Source: CAYVBE01 sp964448935 (GTDB lineage Bacteria; Planctomycetota; Brocadiia; SM23-32). From it: a stretch of DNA of 50,470 nucleotides. Shown in pieces: positions 33,088 through 41,769 of this stretch (positions are counted from its first letter, which is position 1; each line of letters starts with the position of its first letter). A program made the translations under genes and the position numbers. Location of the stretch: positions 1 to 50,470 of the forward strand of contig CAYVBE010000008.1 in NCBI GenBank assembly GCA_964448935.1, read 5' to 3'. The notes beneath the pieces are model-generated. The model was not told the origin of the DNA, ran no database searches, and was given only the letters and a program-made list of their open reading frames with translations.

Positions 33088-33122
33088 GTGGAGACCTGGT
33101 GGACGTGGTGGACTTAGTGGAC
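33088..33122 (+). repeat. GTGGAC nonamer repeats, left array
   Basis: GTGGAC recurs at 33099, 33108 and 33117 with a nine-base period (GTGGACnnn), preceded by a degenerate GTGGAG at 33088. It lies between the tldE stop and the four-helix-bundle gene, opposite in sense to part of the right array, so the gene is bracketed by inverted repeats. Confidence 0.9.
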
Positions 33123-33129
33123 AAACGGC

Positions 33130-33735
33130 ATGCCGCTGATACCGAAGCATGGCGGGTATCGCAACCTGAAGAGTTTTCAGATCGCGCAGCTTGTGTACGA
33201 CGTGACCGTGCGGTTTTGTGACCGCTACGTCGAGTCCCGCAGCCGGACGCACGATCAGATGGTCCAGGCCGCTCGGTCGGGGGTGCAGAACATCGCCGAA
33301 GGCAGCAAGGCGGCGGGGACTTCCCGGAAGATGGAACTGAAGCTGACCAACGTCGCCCGCGCCAGTCTGGAAGAACTGCGGCTGGACTACGAGGACTTCC
33401 TGCGGCAGAGGAGACTCCCCCATTGGGACAGAGAGGATCCACGCCGACAAGAACTCATTGATTGCCGGTGCAGCACCGTAGATGAGGTGGCGGCGTGGGT
33501 GCGGGAAGTACGTAACCGGTCCGAAGGACCCACCTACCGCGAAATCGCCGCCAACGCCGCCCTGACCCTGATCGCGGTAGCCTGCGCCCTGCCGGACCGG
33601 CAGATAGCTGCACAGGCAAAGGCCTTCGAGGCGGAAGGCGGCTTCACGGAGCGCATGTACCGCTTACGCAGGGAGAAACGACGTGGACAAGGTGGACAAG
33701 GTGGACAGAGTGGACAGTTCACAAAGTCCACTTAG
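33130..33735 (+). CDS. Four-helix-bundle (S23/IVP-like) protein
   Basis: 201 residues. FQIAQLVYDVTVRFCDRY, DQMVQAARSGVQNIAEGSKAAGTSRKMELKLTN and LEELRLDYEDFLRQRRL are the helices of the family that includes proteins encoded in 23S rRNA intervening sequences and the Avd protein of diversity-generating retroelements. Function is unknown; relatives may bind nucleic acid. The last 16 residues (GQGGQGGQSGQFTKST) are coded by the right-hand nonamer repeat, so the repeat has been captured into the gene. Repeat arrays on both sides suggest the gene moved as a unit. Confidence 0.8.
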   Translation: MPLIPKHGGYRNLKSFQIAQLVYDVTVRFCDRYVESRSRTHDQMVQAARSGVQNIAEGSKAAGTSRKMELKLTNVARASLEELRLDYEDFLRQRRLPHWDREDPRRQELIDCRCSTVDEVAAWVREVRNRSEGPTYREIAANAALTLIAVACALPDRQIAAQAKAFEAEGGFTERMYRLRREKRRGQGGQGGQSGQFTKST

Positions 33736-33740
33736 TCCAC
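33683..33740 (+). repeat. GTGGAC nonamer repeats, right array with inverted copies
   Basis: GTGGAC at 33683, 33692, 33701 and 33710 (nine-base period) is followed by inverted GTCCAC at 33726 and 33735. The last two direct copies can pair with the two inverted copies, forming a hairpin with an AGA/TTA internal loop around 33701-33740. This overlaps the end of the four-helix-bundle ORF. Confidence 0.9.
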
Positions 33741-33809
33741 CGGGCCTGACAAGTCAGGCCGACGCCGAAGGCGACCAGCCCACAAAGCCGTAGCACTCCC
33801 GCCCGCCGT

Positions 33810-33837
33810 CCGATATAATAGATAGTAGACCTATCGG
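33810..33837 (+). promoter_or_regulatory. Promoter and possible operator of msrAB
   Basis: A perfect TATAAT at 33814-33819 has only a weak -35 (TAGCAC, 33791). A CCGATA (33810-33815) / TATCGG (33832-33837) inverted repeat brackets the -10 box and start point. A poor -35 with flanking symmetry suggests activator or repressor control, as expected for an oxidative-stress gene. Confidence 0.45.
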
Positions 33838-33853
33838 AAAGGGGGAATCGATC

Positions 33854-34966
33854 ATGAGAAGCACCATCAAGATCACGTGTCTTGCGGCGGGCGCGCTGGC
33901 TCTGACCCTGCTGAGCGGCTGCGGCCGCAGTGGAGCCGCCCCGGTCACCGCAGACCTCAAGACCACGGGAGCACAGAACATGAAAAAAGCAACATTCGCA
34001 GGGGGTTGTTTCTGGTGCATGGAGCCGCCCTTCGAACAGCTCGACGGCGTCGCCGAGGTGGTAGCCGGCTACACCGGTGGCAGCGGGGATAACCCCACCT
34101 ACCAGGACTACGCCCAGAAGGGCCACCTGGAGGCCGTGCAGGTCACCTACGACCCGTCCAGGGTCAGCTACGAGGAGCTGCTGGACGTCTACTGGCGCCA
34201 GATAGACCCAACCGACCCCGGCGGGCAGTTCGCGGACCGTGGACCGGGATACCGCACTGCGATCTTCTACCAAGACGAGGAGCAGAAGCGCCTGGCCACG
34301 CAGTCGAAAAAGCGCCTCGACGCTTCCGACCGCTTCGACGAGCCCGTCGTCACCGAAATACTGCCGGCCTCGGAGTTCTACCGCGCCGAGGACTACCACC
34401 AGGATTACTACAAGAAGAGCACCTTGCGCTACAAGCTCTATAAGAAGGGCTCCGGGCGGGAGGACTTTCTGGAGGAGAACTGGGAGGAGGGGGAAGACCC
34501 CGACCCGCCGCAGTCCGAGGCGGACTTCGAGAAACCGAGCCAGGAAGAGCTTCGGGAGAAACTCACCCCGCTGCAGTACCGCGTGACGCAGGAGGACGGC
34601 ACCGAGCCGGCCTTCGACAACAAGTACTGGGACAACAAGCGGGAGGGCATCTACGTGGACATCGTCTCCGGCGAGCCGCTCTTCGCCTCGGTGCACAAGT
34701 TCGAGTCCGGCACCGGCTGGCCGAGCTTCTACAAGCCGCTCGAGCCGGAGAACATCGTGGAGAAGAAGGACCGGAGCCTGTTCGTGACCCGCACCGAGGT
34801 GCGCAGTAAACACGCCGACTCTCACCTGGGGCACGTTTTCAAGGACGGACCCGAGCCGACGGGGCTGCGCTACTGCCTCAACTCCGCCGCCCTACGGTTC
34901 ATCCCCAGGGAAGACCTCGCGGAGGAAGGCTACGGGCCCTACGAGCGGTTGTTCGAGGACAACTGA
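33854..34966 (+). CDS. msrAB: Lipoprotein MsrA-MsrB methionine sulfoxide reductase fusion
   Basis: 370 residues. A lipobox LLSGC (cysteine 23) follows a hydrophobic N-terminus, so the protein is likely anchored outside the cytoplasm. MsrA follows with GCFWC (C52 catalytic). The MsrB half has HKFESGTGWPSFY and RYCLNSAALRF (C341 catalytic). The CxxC pairs that bind zinc in many MsrB domains are missing (VSGEPLF in place of a cysteine-containing segment). Both enantiomers of methionine sulfoxide can be repaired. An internal ATG at 33980 (residue 43) with GGGAG upstream could give a cytoplasmic form. The 3' end overlaps the opposite-strand fusion gene by 28 bases. Confidence 0.93.
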   Translation: MRSTIKITCLAAGALALTLLSGCGRSGAAPVTADLKTTGAQNMKKATFAGGCFWCMEPPFEQLDGVAEVVAGYTGGSGDNPTYQDYAQKGHLEAVQVTYDPSRVSYEELLDVYWRQIDPTDPGGQFADRGPGYRTAIFYQDEEQKRLATQSKKRLDASDRFDEPVVTEILPASEFYRAEDYHQDYYKKSTLRYKLYKKGSGREDFLEENWEEGEDPDPPQSEADFEKPSQEELREKLTPLQYRVTQEDGTEPAFDNKYWDNKREGIYVDIVSGEPLFASVHKFESGTGWPSFYKPLEPENIVEKKDRSLFVTRTEVRSKHADSHLGHVFKDGPEPTGLRYCLNSAALRFIPREDLAEEGYGPYERLFEDN

Positions 34967-36615
34967 CGGCGGACCTCGCGCCAGCGCTCCGCCATGTCGT
35001 CGGCGTAGAGAACTGGCTCGTAACCGAGCCGGAGATACGTCTGGATGGCGGGCAGGCGCCAGTCGTCGGTCTTCAGGTAGATCTCCCGGTAGCCGGCCTC
35101 AAGGAACCGGCGCGTCACGGCGGCGCAGACCGTCCGGCCCAACCGCTTTCCCCGGTGCTCCGGATCGGCGGCCACCCAGCCCAGCTCCCCGCCGGCGGGG
35201 TGCAGCGCGGAGGGGTTGTGCGTGGCCATGGCGGTGGCGGCCAGATCGCCGCTGAACGTGTGCTCCACGATGAAGAAACCACCGGGCAGGATGGTCCTGC
35301 CGACGCTCTTCAGCCGGTCGTGGTCCCAACCCTCGAAACCGACCTCCTGCATGAGCCGGACGTAGGCGTCCGCGTCCTGGGCCCGGAATTGGCGCAGCTC
35401 GTAGCCCTCCGGCACCCGGACATCCGGCGGATGGTCGAGACGCTCCTTCGGCCAGGCCATGTGGAGCTGCCCGCCCTGCTGCTCCTCGCCCCAGGCGCGC
35501 GAGTCCGGCACGTCCAGCCACCGGCCGCCCTGCTGGATTGAGCGCTGCGAGATCAGCCCCGGCAGCGTCATGTCCATCGCCTCGTGTACGCCGACGGCGG
35601 GCTCGATCTCCCCGCGGACGGCGCGCAGGAAATCCACGATCATGAAGTAGTCCCCGCCGCCGTGGCCCGCCCGAAGGGCCTCCTCGGTCGGATTCTTCCA
35701 GGACTCGGGCAGGTGCTTCGCGCCGAGTTCCGTCTCCGACATCACTTCGTCGAGTTCATGCCAGCGAATATCCGAACTCAGCTCCCGCAGCCATATCTTG
35801 TCGTGGTCGCCGGGGCCGCCTCGGGAGGACTCATAGACTCCGTCGGTCCCCTGGATCTGGTAGTTGGTCATGGCGTGGGGACGGTCGGAGACCATGTCAA
35901 CGCGTATCTTGATGAGCGCATCGCGGGTGGTTTTGCAGAGCATCACGACGCTTTCCTGGTGGTAGGGCTCGCCGCGGGGGTCGGTGTAGTGATGCCCGCT
36001 TCCCTCGCAGCAGACGCGCACCACGCGGTCGCCCGGCATGCACTGCAGGATCGGCCCCAGGCTGTGCGTGGGGTAGGTGACGCCCTCGATGCCGGTCTGC
36101 CACTCCCGCCGCCAGCGGGTGACCTCATTCAGCTCCTTCAGCTCGTGCAGATACTCACCCTCGGCGTAATACACCTCACCGAACAGCCCGGCGCACGCCA
36201 GTGACCGCACGAACACGTTCGGCTTCGTGTAGAGGTAATTCTCGGCCATCATATAGAGCGCGTCCGACGCGGTGCGCGCGGCCACCAGGCGGCGGCACTC
36301 GTCCACCGACACCCCCACCGGCACCTCGCTGAGGGCGTGGACGCCCGCTTCCAGCGCCTTGACGGACTGCGGCACGTGCAGCGGCATGGGCGTGCCGATG
36401 ACCACAGCGTCCAGGTCCGACTGCGCCAACATGCGGTCGTAATCGGCGTAGCTCTCGTCGGCGCCCAGCTTCTCGGCGCACTCCTCGAGCCTGTCCTCCT
36501 GGATGTCGCAGACGGCGCGGACGCGGGCGCCGTTGACCCGGAGCGCCTCGGCGAAGGCCCGCCCGCGCCCGACGGCGCCGACGATGCCCACTTTGATCTC
36601 ATCCCTTACCGACAT
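34939..36615 (-). CDS. Gfo/Idh/MocA dehydrogenase fused to GNAT acetyltransferase
   Basis: 558 residues. Residues 1-395 form a Gfo/Idh/MocA protein with the Rossmann start VGIVGAVGRGRAFAEAL. The usual EKP motif reads EVP (E97-V98-P99), so the catalytic lysine is lost. Residues 399-558 are a GNAT domain (YELRQFRAQDADAYVRLM) with the acetyl-CoA loop RGKRLG at 488-493. The two parts are in one uninterrupted frame. The dehydrogenase part may be a sugar-binding scaffold or have altered chemistry while the GNAT part acetylates a substrate, perhaps an amino sugar. It is the last gene of the eight-gene sugar operon; GAGGAG precedes ATG 36615. Confidence 0.85.
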   Translation of the reverse strand: MSVRDEIKVGIVGAVGRGRAFAEALRVNGARVRAVCDIQEDRLEECAEKLGADESYADYDRMLAQSDLDAVVIGTPMPLHVPQSVKALEAGVHALSEVPVGVSVDECRRLVAARTASDALYMMAENYLYTKPNVFVRSLACAGLFGEVYYAEGEYLHELKELNEVTRWRREWQTGIEGVTYPTHSLGPILQCMPGDRVVRVCCEGSGHHYTDPRGEPYHQESVVMLCKTTRDALIKIRVDMVSDRPHAMTNYQIQGTDGVYESSRGGPGDHDKIWLRELSSDIRWHELDEVMSETELGAKHLPESWKNPTEEALRAGHGGGDYFMIVDFLRAVRGEIEPAVGVHEAMDMTLPGLISQRSIQQGGRWLDVPDSRAWGEEQQGGQLHMAWPKERLDHPPDVRVPEGYELRQFRAQDADAYVRLMQEVGFEGWDHDRLKSVGRTILPGGFFIVEHTFSGDLAATAMATHNPSALHPAGGELGWVAADPEHRGKRLGRTVCAAVTRRFLEAGYREIYLKTDDWRLPAIQTYLRLGYEPVLYADDMAERWREVRRQLSSNNRS

Positions 36616-36632
36616 CGGGTTTCTCCTCGAAG

Positions 36633-37706
36633 TCACTGTTCGGCTTTGCCCGGCAGGGCGCTCTTGATGAGCCGGTCGGCGTTGTCGTACATGATGGCGC
36701 GGACGTCTTCCCGCCCCAGGCCCAGTTCCGTGCAGACGTCCTTGAGCGCCTTCAGTGCCTCGTACATGTAGAGCGTGTAGCCGGCCTCGACCTCGGGCGC
36801 CTCGCGCTCCTGGTTGAAGTGGAACGGATGGCTGGTGCGGTTGAGGTATTCGCGCCCCTTCCACCGCCGCCGGCCGCGCATGTAGAACACCGGGTTGTCC
36901 GTTCCGTAGAGCAGCCGCTCGGGCGTGATCTCCTGCAGCGCTATCCGCAGCGTGGCGGGGTTGAGCACGGCGGAGATGTCGAAGTAGAGCCCCTCGTCGT
37001 CCGCCAGCGGCGGGATGCCCTCCCGCGCGTGGGGCTCGGTGTAGCAGCGGCCCAGGTGGGCGATGACCAGAATCACGTTCGGATAGCGCCGCCGCAACTC
37101 TTTCACCTCCCGAATGTTGTCCGGGTGCGGCAGGCGGTCGGCCTTCGGCACGTGGAGCGTGATCCAGGCGCGCCGCTGGTCGGCCACCTCCAGGATATGC
37201 GGCGGCAGGTAGTCGAAGATGCTCGCCTCGAGGTGCCGGTCGCGCGTGGCGCAGTCGGCGCCGATGAGCGTGTAGTAGGGCTTCAGGCCGAGCACGCCGG
37301 GTTTGTCCAGCTCCTCGGCGACGCGTTCGGCGGTCCATTGCGGCGGGCAGACGCTCAGGGCGTGCCATCCGCGTTTCAGGCATTCCCGGCGCAGATACTC
37401 GTTGGCCGCCTCGATGTCGTAGGCCAGATTTGGCGGCCCCAGCGCGACCTGAGTGACCTCCCGCCCGGGGAAGACGATGTCCAGGCAGCGCTCGGAGTCC
37501 TCGGCGGTGATGGGTTCGTTAACCTCCGCCACCCAGTACTGCCGCCGCCGCTCCTCGGTCATGGGCTCCAGCCGGTGCTCCGGGTTTGTGACGTGGGTAT
37601 GCGCGTCCACGATGCGCTCCGGCACCCAGTCCTCCAGGTGCTCGGCCCAGAAGCGCCGGTCCACATCCGTGTATTCCCACACGTAGTGCAGCGGTATCGG
37701 CTCCAT
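36633..37706 (-). CDS. Amidohydrolase-superfamily (amidohydrolase-2 type) protein
   Basis: 357 residues. DAHTH (HxH at 36-38), HVPKADRLPH, VIAHLGRCY and YGTDNPVF (aspartate) are the metal and proton-shuttle positions of the TIM-barrel amidohydrolase-2 family. That family includes sugar lactonases and decarboxylases. Between a sugar kinase and a dehydrogenase, a lactonase acting on an oxidised sugar is a reasonable inference, though no residue proves it. ATG 37706 shares its base with the kinase stop, so the two are coupled. Confidence 0.78.
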   Translation of the reverse strand: MEPIPLHYVWEYTDVDRRFWAEHLEDWVPERIVDAHTHVTNPEHRLEPMTEERRRQYWVAEVNEPITAEDSERCLDIVFPGREVTQVALGPPNLAYDIEAANEYLRRECLKRGWHALSVCPPQWTAERVAEELDKPGVLGLKPYYTLIGADCATRDRHLEASIFDYLPPHILEVADQRRAWITLHVPKADRLPHPDNIREVKELRRRYPNVILVIAHLGRCYTEPHAREGIPPLADDEGLYFDISAVLNPATLRIALQEITPERLLYGTDNPVFYMRGRRRWKGREYLNRTSHPFHFNQEREAPEVEAGYTLYMYEALKALKDVCTELGLGREDVRAIMYDNADRLIKSALPGKAEQ

Positions 37707-39175
37707 CAGCCGTTCTCCTCCGTCTCGCTCTCGCGCAGCGAGGCCAGATAGTCCTCGAAGATTTCGCAATAGAGTTCGCGGTGTGGTCCCGGTTCGAAAA
37801 GTCTGTCGTCCGGCCTCATGGCTTCCGACAGATCCGCAAGCCCGCGCGACTCGTCCACCAGCGCCCGCGCGAGCACGGCGCCTCCCAGGGCGCTCACCTC
37901 CCCCTCCGCGATGCAGGCCACCGGCAGGCCCGTTGCATCGGATACGATGCGGGGCGTAACCGAGCTGTTCGCCGCGCCGCCACACATGATGAGCCGCTCG
38001 GCCGCCACGCTCTGCGCGCTCAGCAACTCCAGATGCCGGGTCAGCTCCACGGCCAGCCCCTCGACGACCGCCCGCAGCACGTGCGCCCGGGTGTGCACCA
38101 GGCGCAGGCCGGCCAGCCCGCCGGCCGCACCGGGCGGAAGCCCCAGCCCGCCGCCGGGCGCCAGCAGCGGCCGGAACCGCAGGCCGTCGCATCCCGGCGG
38201 CGCCTCTCCCATCAGGGCGTCCAGTTCCGCCCCGGTCAGGTCTTCCAGGCCGAGAGTCTGCACCGCCCAGCGGAACGAGGAGCCGCCGTTCACCATGGAC
38301 AGCATCCGCCCGTTAAGGCCCTCTACCGGATGAGGACACGTGAAGCCGGCCGACAGGCCGGCGCCGGTGGGCTGTTCATCGGAGACCGCCAGAAGCACCC
38401 ACGCCGTGCCGGCGCCGAACATCACATCCCCCGAGTGAACCGCACCCGAACCCAGCGCCGCCGCATACTGGTCGTGCGCCGCCGGCGACACGGGAATGCC
38501 CTCCGACAGACCGGTACGTTCGGCCGCTGAGCCCGTCAGTGCCCCCGCCGGCTCCGTGGCCGGCAGCAGGTCGGGCAGGCGGTCCTCGGTCAGCCCGATT
38601 CTCCGCAGCAACTCCGGGTCCGCCCGGCCCTCGCGTGGGTTGAGCAGCATGGCCAGCGAGAGCGATGTCGCATCGTGCGCCCGGCGGCCGCAGAGCCATC
38701 CCACGATGACGTCGCCCACGAAGGCCATCCGGTGCGGCGGCTCGGCCAGTTCGGGACATTCCTCCCGGAAACGCAGCAGGTGCGCGGCGCCGATGCGGAA
38801 ACTTCCATGACCGATGTGCCGGGCGAACCAGTCGCGGCCCAACTCCTCGCTCAGTTCCCGCGTGTAGGGCTCAGCGCGGCCGTCCAGCCAGCTTATCACC
38901 GGTCCGACGGGGTTCTCGGCCCCGTCGAGCATCTGCAGCGCCCCGCCCTGGCTGGAGACGCCGACCGCGCGCACCGCCGACAGGTCGGCCCCTTCGCCCG
39001 CGCCGCGGATCGCGGACACGGCAGCGGACCAGATGTCCTCTATGTCCTGCTCGACGCCGCCCTCGCCGACGCAGCGCACCTCGCACGGCGCGGAGCCGCG
39101 CGCGATGATCCCGCCGTCCCCGCCGCAGACGACGGCCTTGACGTTGGTGGTGCCGAGGTCGAGTCCCAGGAGCAT
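37706..39175 (-). CDS. FGGY-family carbohydrate kinase
   Basis: 489 residues, typical length. GLDLGTTNVKAVV is the N-terminal phosphate loop. HDQYAAALGSGA and FGAGTAWVLL belong to the substrate and ATP site. MCGGAANSSVTPRIVSDATGLPV is the C-terminal adenosine motif. Relatives phosphorylate xylulose, ribulose, fuculose, rhamnulose, glycerol or AI-2, and the substrate cannot be told by eye. Genome order (isomerase before, aldolase and dehydrogenases around) fits phosphorylation of a ketose. Three bases separate it from the isomerase gene. Confidence 0.88.
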   Translation of the reverse strand: MLLGLDLGTTNVKAVVCGGDGGIIARGSAPCEVRCVGEGGVEQDIEDIWSAAVSAIRGAGEGADLSAVRAVGVSSQGGALQMLDGAENPVGPVISWLDGRAEPYTRELSEELGRDWFARHIGHGSFRIGAAHLLRFREECPELAEPPHRMAFVGDVIVGWLCGRRAHDATSLSLAMLLNPREGRADPELLRRIGLTEDRLPDLLPATEPAGALTGSAAERTGLSEGIPVSPAAHDQYAAALGSGAVHSGDVMFGAGTAWVLLAVSDEQPTGAGLSAGFTCPHPVEGLNGRMLSMVNGGSSFRWAVQTLGLEDLTGAELDALMGEAPPGCDGLRFRPLLAPGGGLGLPPGAAGGLAGLRLVHTRAHVLRAVVEGLAVELTRHLELLSAQSVAAERLIMCGGAANSSVTPRIVSDATGLPVACIAEGEVSALGGAVLARALVDESRGLADLSEAMRPDDRLFEPGPHRELYCEIFEDYLASLRESETEENG

Positions 39176-39178
39176 GTA

Positions 39179-40588
39179 TCAGACCTCGCGATAGTCGGCG
39201 CCCAGCAGGTCGGCCGCCATGCGGATGCGGCGCCGGGCGTCGCCGAAGCAGACGGCGCAGTGGTGCGGCCCGCCGGCAAGCGCGTAGGCGGTCAGGAAGT
39301 CGCGCACGTCGCCCTCGGGCGCGAACTTGCTGTGCGGGGCCTGCATCGAGTCCAACGGCCCGAAGTCCAGAATCTCTCCCGCTGCGGCAATGAGGCACCA
39401 GTCGCGGTCCGGCCCGATGGTTAGCGCGCAGAGCGTGGCGGGGCCGGACCGGAACGTTGTCACCAGCGCAAGCTGCCGCTCGCGGGTCGGCGTTATCTTC
39501 TTCGGCCGCACGGCCAGCGGCACCTTCCGGTCCTCGCGCACCATCGCCACGTTCGCTTCGCCCATGTGGCTCAGCAGCACGCTGCTGCCCGCGTAATCCA
39601 CGGTGAACATCTCGGTGAAGCCGGCGGGGGGCTGCAGGCGGTTCAGGAGCGCGCTGCCGGCGGCCGCAATCAGGTCGCCCTCCCCGCCGAAACCCAGCCC
39701 TTCGCCCATTAGCCGGCTTGCACCCACAAAGGGAAGCGTCAGCGCGCGCTCGTCCTCGCCGAACGCCAGGAACTGGTAGGTGAACCCGTCCAGCCCCCGC
39801 TCCCCCACCATGCCGCGCAAAGCGATCTCCACACGCGCCGCTGCATCTAATTCCCCGTCGGTGATCCCGTCCGAAACCTCGTATGTTTCCCGGTATTCGG
39901 CCACCAGATCCCGCACGGCGTCCTCCGGCTCCTCCTCGGCGCGGCGAATGTATTCTGCCATCGGCATGACCGACCACTCACAGCCCAGTGTGCCCACCAT
40001 GTGGGTGGTATCCAGGGCGAAATCGCCCATGCCGGGGAACGGGTAGCCCAGAATGCCCAGCTTCACCTCCTTGAGCCCCCGCACGGCAGTGGCCGCGGCG
40101 AAGAAATCGGCCAGTTCTTCCAGCGCACCCTCGTCCTGCAGGTGCGATGTAACGTAGGCAAAGTCCACGCCCTCGCGCAGCAGGACGTTGGCCAGGTCCT
40201 GCGTGCCGTGCACCCCGTGGTTGTCCGTCATTTGAGTGCCGGTGAAGTCCCCGCCGATGCCGTGGAGTTCCTGCGTGTTCCAGACGATCACGGGCAGGTC
40301 GGTGGCCTTCAGCTCCGGCAGCGCGATCTGGCTTGGCGAGTAGGTCAGCAGCATCACGAGCAGCGCGTCGCAGCCGGCCGCCTCAAACTCGGCCACGCGC
40401 GCGGCGACGGCCTGCCGCGTGAACGCCGCGCCGCCGAATGTCACGTCGGCCACCGGCTCCAGCGCGGGCAGGACCTCGCGCCGCACCCACGCCTCCCGAC
40501 CCTCGCGCAGATCCGGCGCCGCCTCCTCGTAGAACTCCAGCGTCAGTCCCAGTAGACCCACCTTCGGCCGTACGCCCTCGGGAGCCAT
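39179..40588 (-). CDS. L-fucose/L-arabinose isomerase-like protein
   Basis: 469 residues. The N-terminal three-layer sandwich (PKVGLLGLTLEFYEEAAPDL) and C-terminal region with GEGLGFGGEGDLIAAAGSALLN and VLLSHMGEANVAM match the L-fucose isomerase/arabinose isomerase fold. These enzymes interconvert an aldose and a ketose with a divalent metal, and the H-x-GE pattern and the GEGD glutamate are probable ligands. The likely job is to feed the kinase encoded next. Divergence from true AraA and FucI means the sugar is unknown. Confidence 0.8.
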   Translation of the reverse strand: MAPEGVRPKVGLLGLTLEFYEEAAPDLREGREAWVRREVLPALEPVADVTFGGAAFTRQAVAARVAEFEAAGCDALLVMLLTYSPSQIALPELKATDLPVIVWNTQELHGIGGDFTGTQMTDNHGVHGTQDLANVLLREGVDFAYVTSHLQDEGALEELADFFAAATAVRGLKEVKLGILGYPFPGMGDFALDTTHMVGTLGCEWSVMPMAEYIRRAEEEPEDAVRDLVAEYRETYEVSDGITDGELDAAARVEIALRGMVGERGLDGFTYQFLAFGEDERALTLPFVGASRLMGEGLGFGGEGDLIAAAGSALLNRLQPPAGFTEMFTVDYAGSSVLLSHMGEANVAMVREDRKVPLAVRPKKITPTRERQLALVTTFRSGPATLCALTIGPDRDWCLIAAAGEILDFGPLDSMQAPHSKFAPEGDVRDFLTAYALAGGPHHCAVCFGDARRRIRMAADLLGADYREV

Positions 40589-40602
40589 AGTTCACCTCCG
40601 TG

Positions 40603-41769
40603 TCAACAGTATTCGGCCTGTGGCAGGTCCATCCAGCGCCCGGTTTCCGCCGAATCCCGCGCCGCCTCCAGCACGCGTTGCATGTGCAGCCCGTCGGCCA
40701 GGGACGGCCGCGCTTCCCCGCCCTCCGCCACGGCCCGCAGGAACGAGTAGAGGCTGTGCACGTGGCTGCGGATCCACCCAATGCCCAGCTTGCCGGGCAC
40801 GAACTTGCCACCGGGCGCGGGGTATTTCTGCACGCAATCTATCCGCTGCCAGCCGCTGTCCCCGCCGCAGTCGCCCCCGGGCCGGCCCTGATCGAATGCC
40901 TCCAGGAAGTTCGGCTGCATCAGGTTGAAGCGGAGAGCGCCGTGTCGGCCGTGGACCTCGAAGCGCAGCTCGTCCTGAGTGCCCGTCGCTATCTTGCTGA
41001 CGTCCACCATGCCGAACGCGCCGTCCGGTCCGCGCAGCAGCATGGCGGCCGCGTCCTCGACGTCTATCTCGATGGCCTGGCCCGGGTTGTCCAGGCTGGG
41101 CCGCTCGCTCGCCCAGATGCGGCCGGCGCAATGGACCGACTCGAACGGGCCGATCAGCCACCACAGCACATCGAGTATGTGCGGGCCCAGATCGCGGATG
41201 ACGCCCCCGCCGGCGGCCGCGGTGGACTTCCAGTTGACCGGCTTGTCCGGGTCCACGCTGCCGCTGTGCAGATAGGAGGCACGGAAGTGCGTCACCGGCC
41301 CCACAAAACCCTCCTCGACGAGCTGCCTGGCGCGCATCGTCGCCGGGAAGAACCGGTACTGCAGCGCCACCTGCGCCGTGCCCGTGTAATCGGGCAGCAG
41401 CGCCTCCAGCTTATCGGCCTCTTCCAGGTTTGAGGTCACGGGCTTGTCGCAGTAGATGTGCTTGCCGGCCGCAATGGCTGCCCGGAGCTGCTCGAAGTGC
41501 AGGTGGTTGGGCGTGCAGATGTGCACGATGTCCACGTCCTCCGCCTCGATGACCTCCAGCGGATCGAGCGTCCAGCGCGCGAAGCCCCCGATCTCCTGCG
41601 CCCGGACGGCCGTCTCCTCCCGCGACGTGCAGACCGCGCGAAGCTCGGTGCGCAGCGGCGGCGGGTCGTAGTAGAACGGGATCGTCCGGTGCCCGTAGGC
41701 GTGCGCCTTGCCCATGAAACCGAAGCCCAGCATACCGACGCCCACGGTGTCCGTGCCCGGTTCAGGCAT
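40603..41769 (-). CDS. Gfo/Idh/MocA-family oxidoreductase
   Basis: 388 residues. VGMLGFGFMGKAHA is the NAD(P) Rossmann motif and CDKPVT carries the EKP-type lysine. GGGVIRDLGPHILDVLWWLIG is the C-terminal domain histidine region. Likely NAD(P)-dependent oxidation of a sugar or cyclitol ring. The open frame begins at 41808, but ATG 41769 has GGAGGAG seven bases before it. It overlaps the upstream aminotransferase by eight bases. Confidence 0.88.
   Translation of the reverse strand: MPEPGTDTVGVGMLGFGFMGKAHAYGHRTIPFYYDPPPLRTELRAVCTSREETAVRAQEIGGFARWTLDPLEVIEAEDVDIVHICTPNHLHFEQLRAAIAAGKHIYCDKPVTSNLEEADKLEALLPDYTGTAQVALQYRFFPATMRARQLVEEGFVGPVTHFRASYLHSGSVDPDKPVNWKSTAAAGGGVIRDLGPHILDVLWWLIGPFESVHCAGRIWASERPSLDNPGQAIEIDVEDAAAMLLRGPDGAFGMVDVSKIATGTQDELRFEVHGRHGALRFNLMQPNFLEAFDQGRPGGDCGGDSGWQRIDCVQKYPAPGGKFVPGKLGIGWIRSHVHSLYSFLRAVAEGGEARPSLADGLHMQRVLEAARDSAETGRWMDLPQAEYC

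Noticed and set aside
33088..33740. CRISPR-like array from the GTGGAC repeats
   Set aside because: Units are six to nine bases with three-base spacers, far too short for CRISPR, and no cas genes are present.
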